From Serripes groenlandicus (taxonomy: Eukaryota > Mollusca > Bivalvia > Cardiida > Cardiidae): a stretch of 64,000 nt of DNA. A program made the translations under genes and the position numbers. A model generated the notes under the pieces. That model searched no databases, had not been told where the DNA came from, and saw only the letters and a list, made by a program, of their open reading frames with translations. The stretch lies in NCBI GenBank assembly GCA_031761405.1, contig JASEVX010000033.1, positions 1,605,918-1,669,917 on the forward strand, in the 5' to 3' direction. Below are positions 57,346 to 64,000 of this stretch, piece by piece. How positions within the stretch are numbered: position 1 is the stretch's first letter; each line of letters opens with the position of its first letter.

Positions 57346-57749
57346 TAATTGCGCGCTAAATGACCTTAGCTGTCGATGAGCCATAAAACAATATACATTC
57401 ATTCACTCATTCTTTGAAAAACAGCCGACAAGCTAATACATGAATGAAATGAAGTCTGGTTAGTATCAACTTTAAGGAGGCTCAAATATATCAAAACATA
57501 CAGATAAGTAAGTCATCATATCAAATCATTGGATAAAACCGACAGCTTCAACCATGAGGCCTATAAATCAAGGGAATAACAAATGTCACTACTTGAACTT
57601 GACAAAATACAACATCAATTCTAGTTACACCCTGTCTCAACAAGACTTTTCAGAACTTTACCCTTTTGATGCTGATCTTTTTTTTAAAAGGACTAGTCCA
57701 GTGTTTACATTTGGAAGAGTCCATATCAAGTTCAAGAAATGCATAACAA

Positions 57750-58918
57750 CAAGAGGCCCATAAGGGCCTATGCTCTACTGGGATGGTTCTTTGGTAATTT
57801 TCAATCCAGAGCATGTAACTATGTATGGTGAAGATCAGATAGTAAATGGAGGCTCTATTGTGTTCACAAGCTGCTTTATAGCAATTTTGACAACTTAAAG
57901 GGCCATAATCCAGTCTTGCATGGGCGGATCTGACTGGTTTGCAAAATGAACCGAGCTCTCATCAATATTTAACTACTACCTAAGTTTGGTGAAGATCGGA
58001 TAGTAAATGGAGGCTCTATTGTGTTCACAAGCTGTATTATAGCAATTTTGACAATTTCTAGGGCCATAATCCAGTCATGCTATGGCACATCTGGCTGGTT
58101 TTCGAAAGGAACTGAGCTCTCATCAATATGTAACTACTACCTAAGTTTGGTGAAGATCAGATAGAAAATGGAGCCTCTTTCGTGTTCACAAGCTGTATTA
58201 TAGCAATTTTGACAATTTCAAGGGCCATAATCCAGTCATGCAATGGCACATCTGGCTGGTTTTCAAAAGTAACCGAGCTTTCATCAATATCTGACTACTT
58301 TCTAAGTTTGGTGAAGATCAGATAGTAAATGGAGCCTCTAATGTGTTCACAAGCTCAATTATTGCAATTTTGACAATTTCAAGGGCCATAATCAAGTCTT
58401 GCTTTGGCGAATCTGGCTGGTTTGCGTAAGGAACTGCGCTCTCATAGATATCTAACTACCGTATAAGTTTGATGGAGATACAATCAAAACTGAAGACTTT
58501 ATCGCGTTCACAAGCTGTATTATAGCAATTCTGGCAATTTCAAGGGCCATAATCCAGTCATGCAAGGGCACATCTGGCTGGGTTTCGGAAGGAAACAAGC
58601 TCTCATCAATATTTAACTACTATCTAAGTTTGATGAAGATCAGATAGTAAATGGAGCCTCTATAGTGTTCACAAGCTCTATTATAGCAGTTTTGACAATT
58701 TCAAGGGCCATAATCCATTCTTGCATGGGTGGATCTGGCTGGTTTGCGAAGAGAACCGAGCTCTCATGGATATCTAACTACTGTATAAGTTCGATTGAGA
58801 TACAATCAAACCTGAGGATTGTATCACGTTCACAAGCAATTGTTTACGGACGCACGGACGACGGACACAATGCCACGGCATATTTAGCTCTTCTGGCCTT
58901 TGGCCAGTAGAGCTAAAA
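57750..58918 (+). mobile_element. HINE-like tandem-repeat element, family A (copy 5)
   Basis: The ends are CAAGAGGCCCATAAGGGCCT and GCCAGTAGAGCTAAAA. It has about six monomers of ~170 bp, more diverged than in other copies. An ACGGACGCACGGACGACGG tract and the TGGCCTTTGGCCA hairpin are present. Confidence 0.8.
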
Positions 58919-59154
58919 ATGTAGAGTTGAGCTGTCAAGAAACTCAAGGTTTCCGAACCTGTAACCTGGCCAGACAGCGCTGATGTGACAGCTGGTCTGG
59001 CTTTCTACTGGTTGGACAGGATTAACAAAATTGGTTCCCACATGCAGAAGTATTTATTCTGTAAGTCGAGGCCTTTGCAGCAGATTACTTTTGATAACAT
59101 CGTGGCAAAAGGAGAAACTGATCAAGAGCTATATATCTTTTTGCCACAATGATA

Positions 59155-59369
59155 TAAGCCTTTTCCTCATATGGACGCTTTCTGACGCCTCTGCAGCAGA
59201 CAGCTTTTTGAAAACATAGTGACAAAAGAAGAAATTGCTCAAAACGGGCAATTTCTCCTTTTGACACAATATTTTCAACTTTAACACATATTATAGAGAT
59301 TTTCTATTTTTTGACAAAATATGTTCAAAGTCGTCTGCTGCAGAATTGTCGTATGAGGGAAAGGGTTAA
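59155..59369 (+). repeat. TTAA MITE, near full-length copy
   Basis: The left end is TAAGCCTTTTCCTCATAT (changed) and the right end GAGGGAAAGGGTTAA. The central hairpin is GCTC-AAAAC-GGGC with one G-T-like mismatch. Confidence 0.8.
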
Positions 59370-59729
59370 ACTCCATATATTTGCCTTGATATCTGCTGTA
59401 GGTTGATCATAGGTTGACATTAACTGTTTCCCATATGCAAGACACTCTCTGACGCCTCTGCAGCAAACAACATTTTAAAAAGTTGTGGCAACTTTATATA
59501 ATAATCATATAAATATAGAGTTTCCATATTTTTTACTAAATGTGTCATTTACCCCTTTTTGTCTGATGCGATTCATTTAAACCTATTATCTAGCAATAAA
59601 CTGATAAATTTATACTTTTCTTTCACCATCTGCTTTAGATTTGATAAGAATCAACATTGCAAAGAATGATAAATACTTCTTTTAGTACTTCTGATACAGG
59701 CAACTGTTGATGCCTTGCAGCAGACAATT

Positions 59730-59955
59730 TTAACCCTTTCCCTCATACGACAATTCTGCAGCAGACGACTTTGAACGTTATTTGCCAAAACATAGAAACT
59801 CTCCATAATTGAATGGATAACGTATGACTAAAAGTGGAAAACATTGTGGCAAAAGGAGAAATTGCACGTTTTGTGCAATTTCTTCTTTTGTCACTTTTCA
59901 AATAGCCGTCTGCTGCAGAGGCGTCAGAAAGCATCTATATGAGGTAAAGGGTTAA
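59730..59955 (-). repeat. TTAA MITE, full-length copy
   Basis: TTAACCCTTTCCCTCATACG begins it and GAGGTAAAGGGTTAA ends it. The GCAC-GTTTT-GTGC hairpin is perfect. A few bases are lost from the CACTATGTTTTC block. Confidence 0.9.
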
Positions 59956-60332
59956 AGGCACTGAGAAACAGACATGTATTGCTCAGTACACAAGAGATTT
60001 ATCATTTTTCCAGCAAGGTTTCAAAACTATATGGAGTAATACAATATTTTCCTTGGATGTCTGTTAAAGTAGAAATCATATCAGGTAAAATTCCCTTATA
60101 CAAATAACTGTTGAGGCCCCGCCCCTACAGCTGCTTAAAACATTATGAGAAAAGGACAAATTGTAGATGATGATTTTCCTTAACTATTTCTTACTAGTCC
60201 TCAAAGAATACCATAATTTGTGTTAATGTTATTTCACATTTGTTATCTACGAAAGCCTATTAGGACCATCTGAGAAAAAAAATATATCGTAAAGTCGTAA
60301 TAACGCGAAAAAAGGCGTTATAATGTGAAACG

Positions 60333-61398
60333 AGAGAGGGCCATGATGGCCCTAATTCGCTGACCTTAATTATACAATGTACTGCAATGACAAGAAGATT
60401 TTTAAAGTTTTAGCAATGTACATATAAGGAAAACAAGCCCCGCCCCGTTGCGGCCCGGGCCAGCACTTTTGGACAAGAAGTTTTTTTAAGATTTGGCAAT
60501 TTTCCCCTTTTCTAATGCCGCAGCAACCAAAGTTCTACTTGGAATTAAATTCTTTGAACAACATTGAAAGGGGACCACCTTAGGACTATTTCTGTGAAGT
60601 TATTTTGAAATCTGGCCAGTACTTTTGGACAAGAAGATTTTTAAAGTTTTAACAATGCACATATTAGGAAAACAAGCCCCACCCCCTTGCGGCCATGGTT
60701 TTCAACGGATCGGAAATATTTGAACAAGCTTGGTAGGGGGTGCCACAAGGAACATTTGTGAAAAATAATTTTTAAATCGGGCCAACACTTATGAACAAGA
60801 AGATTTTTTAAGATTTAGCAATTTTCCCCTTTTCTGATGCTGCAGCAACCAAAGTTCTACTTGGAATGAAATTCTTTGAACAACTTTGAAAGGGGACCAC
60901 CTAAGGCCCATTTCTGTGAAATTATTTTGAAATCTGGCCAGTACTTTTGAACAAGAAGATTTTTTAAAGTTTTAACAATGCACATATAAGGAAAACAAGC
61001 CCCGCCCCCTTGCGGCCATGTTTTTCAACGGATCGGAAATATTTGAACAATCTTGGTAGAGGGTGCCCTAAGGAACATTTGTGCAAAATAATTTTCAAAT
61101 CGCGCCAGCACATTTGGACAAGAAGATTTTTTAAGATTTGGCAATTTTCCCCTTTTCTGATGCCGCAACAGCCAAAGTTCTACTTGGAATTAGATTCTTT
61201 GAACAACTTTGAAAGGGGACCACCTAAGGACCATTCCTGAGAAGTTATTTTGAAATCTCTCCATTGGTTTAGTAGAAGAAGTCATTTGTAGGAAATTGTT
61301 AACAGACGGACAGACGACGACGACGACGACGACGACGGACGCCGGACATTCAGTGATCACAAAAGCTCACCTTGCACTTCGTGCATAGGTGAGCTAAA
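60333..61398 (+). mobile_element. HINE-like tandem-repeat element, family B3
   Basis: It starts GAGAGGGCCATGATGGCCCT and ends CATAGGTGAGCTAAA after the hairpin TTGCACTTCGTGCA. Three monomers of ~300 bp carry GAAAACAAGCCCCGCCCC, CTTTTCTGATGCCGCA and TTTGAACAACTTTGAAAGGG. A (GAC)n tract precedes the end. The next element begins directly at its 3-prime A-run. Confidence 0.75.
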
Positions 61399-63515
61399 CA
61401 AGAGGCCCATGAGGGCCTATGCTCTACTGGTATGGTTCTTTGGTCATTTTCAATCCAGAGCATGTATGTATGGTGAAGATCGGATAGTAAATGGAGGCTC
61501 TTTCGTGTTCACAAGCTGTATTATAGCAATTTTTACAATTTCATGGACCATAATCAAATCTTGCATGGGCGGATCTGGCTGATTTTCAAAAGGAACCAAG
61601 CTCTCATCAATATTTAACTACTATCTAAGTTTGGTGAAGATCAGATAGTAAATGGAGCCTCTATTGTGTTCACATGCTCAATTATAGCAATTTGGACAAT
61701 TTCAAGGGCCATAATCCAGTCTCGCATGGGCGGATCTGGCTGGTTTACGAAAGGAACTGAGCTCTCATGGATATCTAACTACTGTATAAGTTTGGTTGAG
61801 ATACAATCAAAAGTGAAGACTGTATCGTGTTAACAAGCTCTTTTATAGCAATTTTGACCATTTCAAGGGCCATAATCCAGTCATGCATGGGCGGATCTGG
61901 CTGGTTTTCGAAAGGAACCGAGCTCTTATGGATATCTAACTACTGTATAAGTTTAGTTGAGATACAATAAACAAGAGGGCCATGATGGCCCTGGAATCGC
62001 TCACCTGATTTTTTTTTTTTCACTTTACCTATATAAGCCCCGCCCCATGGCAGCCATAGTTTCCGACCAATCAACTTGGCTTGAAGGAATCTGATAGAGG
62101 GTCACCCTAGGAACATTTCTACAAAATTATTTGAAAATCGGCCAGACACTTTTGGAGGAGAACATTTTTTAAGTTTTCACTATAGCCATATAGTGCAAAA
62201 TAGCCCTGCCACCCCTGGCGGCCATGTTTTTTGACCAATCAACATGGCTTGAAGGAATCTGAAAGTGGGTCATTCAAGGAACATTTCTACTAAATTATTT
62301 AAAAATCGGCCTGACACCTTCGGAGAAGAAGATTTTTTAAGTTTTCACTATAGCCATATAAGGCAAAATAGCCCCGCCCCCCTGGCGGCCATGTTTTTTG
62401 ACCGATCAACTTGGCTTGAAGGAATCTGATAGAGGGTCATCCAAGGAACATTTCTATAAAATTATTTGAAAATCAGCCAGACACTTTCGGAGGAGAAGAT
62501 TTTTTAAGTTTTCACTTTGGCCATATAAGGCAAAATAGTCCCGCCCCCTGGCGGCCATGTTTTTCGACCAATCAACATGGCTTGAAGGAATCTGATAGAA
62601 TGTCACCCAAGGAACATTTCTACACAATTATTTGGAAATCAGCCCGACACTTATGGAGGAGAAGATTTTTTAAGTTTTCACTATAGCCATAAAAGGCAAA
62701 ATAGCCCCGCCCCCTGGCGGCCATGTTTTTTGACCAATCAACATGGCTTGAAGGAATCTGATAGAGGATCACCCAAGGAACATTTCTACAAAATTATTTG
62801 AAAATCGGCCTGACACTTTTGGAGGAGAAGATTTTTTAAGTTTGCACTATAGCCATATAAGGCAAAATAGCCCCACCACCCCTGGCGGCCATGTTTTTCA
62901 ACTAATCAACATGGCTTTAAGGAATCTTATAGAGGGTCACCCAAGGAACATTTCTACAAAATTATTTGAAAATCTACCAACCAGTTTGGGAGAAGAAGAA
63001 TTTTGAAGTTTTTTTCATTTCGTTGCCATGGAAACCAGAATTCTGCATGAATCCCAAAAATTTGAAGGAATTCTGGTGAGGTTATTGAGAGGATGGTTTC
63101 TGTGAAGTTTCATCCCAATTGACCAACTGGTTACTGAGGAGAAGAAGTTGACGCACGATGGACGACGCACGACGGACGCCGGACAAAAGGCGATCACAAT
63201 AACGTACCTTGAGCAAAGCTCAGGTGAGCTAAAAAAGAAGACTGTATCGTGTTAACAAGCTCTTTTATAGCAATTTTGACCATTTCAAGGGCCATAATCC
63301 AGTCATGCATGGGCGGATCTGGCTGGTTTTCGAAAGGAACCGAGCTCTCATGGATATCTAACTACTGTATAAGTTTAGTTGAGATACAATCAAAAGTGAA
63401 GACTGTATCGTGTTAACAAGAAATTGTTTACGGACGGACGGACGCACGCACGCACGGAGGACGGACAAATCGCCACGACATAAGCCCTTCTGGTCTTTGG
63501 CCAGTAGAGCTAAAA
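61399..63515 (+). mobile_element. HINE-like element, family A, split by a family B element
   Basis: The first part (61399-61970) and last part (63235-63515, ending GCCAGTAGAGCTAAAA) form one family A element. It is joined immediately to the 3-prime end of the B3 element at 60333-61398. Confidence 0.8.
61972..63234 (+). mobile_element. HINE-like tandem-repeat element, family B, nested in family A
   Basis: The ends are CAAGAGGGCCATGATGGCCC and GCTCAGGTGAGCTAAAA, with six ~180-bp monomers. The uninterrupted host motif GATACAATCAAAAGTGAAGAC is known from neighbouring monomers. The insertion point therefore lies in the A-run after GATACAAT. Confidence 0.85.
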
Positions 63516-63519
63516 AGGC

Positions 63520-63830
63520 AAAGTAACGCGAAACAAGGCATAATAACGCAAAGAAAAGGCGTAATAATGCGAAGTAAGGCGTAGTAACTCGAATAAAGGC
63601 ATTATAACGCGAAAAAAAAGGCGTAATAACGCGAAATTAAAGGAGTATTAACGCTAATAAAAAGCGTTATAACGCGAAATAAAGGCGTAATAACGCTAAA
63701 CAAAGGCGTATTAATGCTAATAAAAGGCGTTATAACGCGAAAGAAAGGCATAGTAACGAGCAAATAAAGTCGTAATAACGCGGGGAAAAAGGCGTAATAA
63801 CGCGAAATAAAGTCGTTTTAACGCCTTTTC
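63520..63830. repeat. Short-unit array around GGCGTTATAACGCG
   Basis: About 15 units of 17-22 bp read AAAGGCGTAATAACGCGAAA with variants. The core GCGTTATAACGC is itself palindromic. A shorter piece of the same repeat lies at 60287-60333. Confidence 0.8.
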
Positions 63831-63874
63831 AGCTATATATATAAATCGATTACTGCTTTGAAGACTCTTTTTCA

Positions 63875-64000
63875 ACCATGGATTTACGACCCAGATCAAC
63901 CAATTCGCTATGTTTTATCATTGGCTGAGCTACGATTTACGACCCAGATCAACCATCTAGCTATGTCTTTTGAGTGGTTCAGCTACGATCTACGACCCAG
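63875..64000. repeat. ~60-bp tandem units at the window edge
   Basis: TTTACGACCCAGATCAACCA recurs at 63882 and 63935 and again in part at the end, linked by GCTATGT and AGCTACGA. The array runs out of the window. Confidence 0.6.

Overview
The window reads as nuclear DNA of a marine mollusc, most likely a heterodont bivalve. It is AT-rich, has no operons, and contains spliced exons of a polycystin-type gene. It is packed with repeats whose ends (AACAAGAGGCCC...AGTAGAGCTAAAA and AACAAGAGGGCC...GGTGAGCTAAAA) I know from bivalve genomes. The species cannot be named from sequence alone. A 200-N gap (14636-14835) shows it is a scaffold assembly, and a near-copy of the left flank follows the gap.

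Two protein-coding units are well supported, both on the minus strand. (1) A multi-exon gene for a polycystin-1-like protein with PKD repeats. Four exons join in phase across about 29 kb: 41547-41461, 40719-39024, 30510-30370 and 12255-12140. Only the 1.7-kb exon appears as a long open frame, and its apparent ATG and signal peptide are actually the splice-acceptor tract. (2) An intact 1528-codon transposase (53279-48693) inside a 6.6-kb DNA transposon (47586-54216) with ~0.7-kb terminal inverted repeats and a TAC target-site duplication. The protein combines two N-terminal Cys/His modules, a DDE-like core, a complete XPG/FEN-type nuclease acidic constellation and a C-terminal tesmin/TSO1-like CXC motif. 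This fits the Academ superfamily (XPG-bearing branch) better than any other I know. It is the most interesting system in the window.

The rest is almost wholly repeats. At least 25 clean copies and many decayed ones belong to a ~230-bp near-palindromic MITE that starts TTAACCCTTTCCC and ends GGGAAAGGGTTAA, with a piggyBac-like TTAA target. Several sequence-unrelated families share one plan: subterminal inverted repeats, a core of tandem monomers, an (ACGG/ACGC)n tract and a 3-prime hairpin followed by AAAA. They match the tandem-repeat MITE / Helentron-like (HINE, pearl-type) elements of bivalves. There are also tRNA-derived SINEs, LINE 3-prime tails, two other TIR families, an ~82-bp satellite array and a short-unit array at the right edge. 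Nested insertions give a relative chronology: SINEs, tandem-repeat elements and another TIR element all sit inside copies of the TTAA MITE.

Layout: 1-12.1 kb, MITEs, SINEs and small elements; 12.1 kb, polycystin exon; 12.7-21.9 kb, nested tandem-repeat elements around the gap; 22-30 kb, MITEs and the ~82-bp array; 30.4 kb, polycystin exon; 31-38.5 kb, nested elements; 39.0-41.5 kb, two polycystin exons; 41.6-47.5 kb, decayed MITEs; 47.6-54.2 kb, the Academ-like transposon; 54.3-64 kb, tandem-repeat elements and satellites. Short open frames of 60-100 codons across the window are translations of these repeats and are not annotated as genes.
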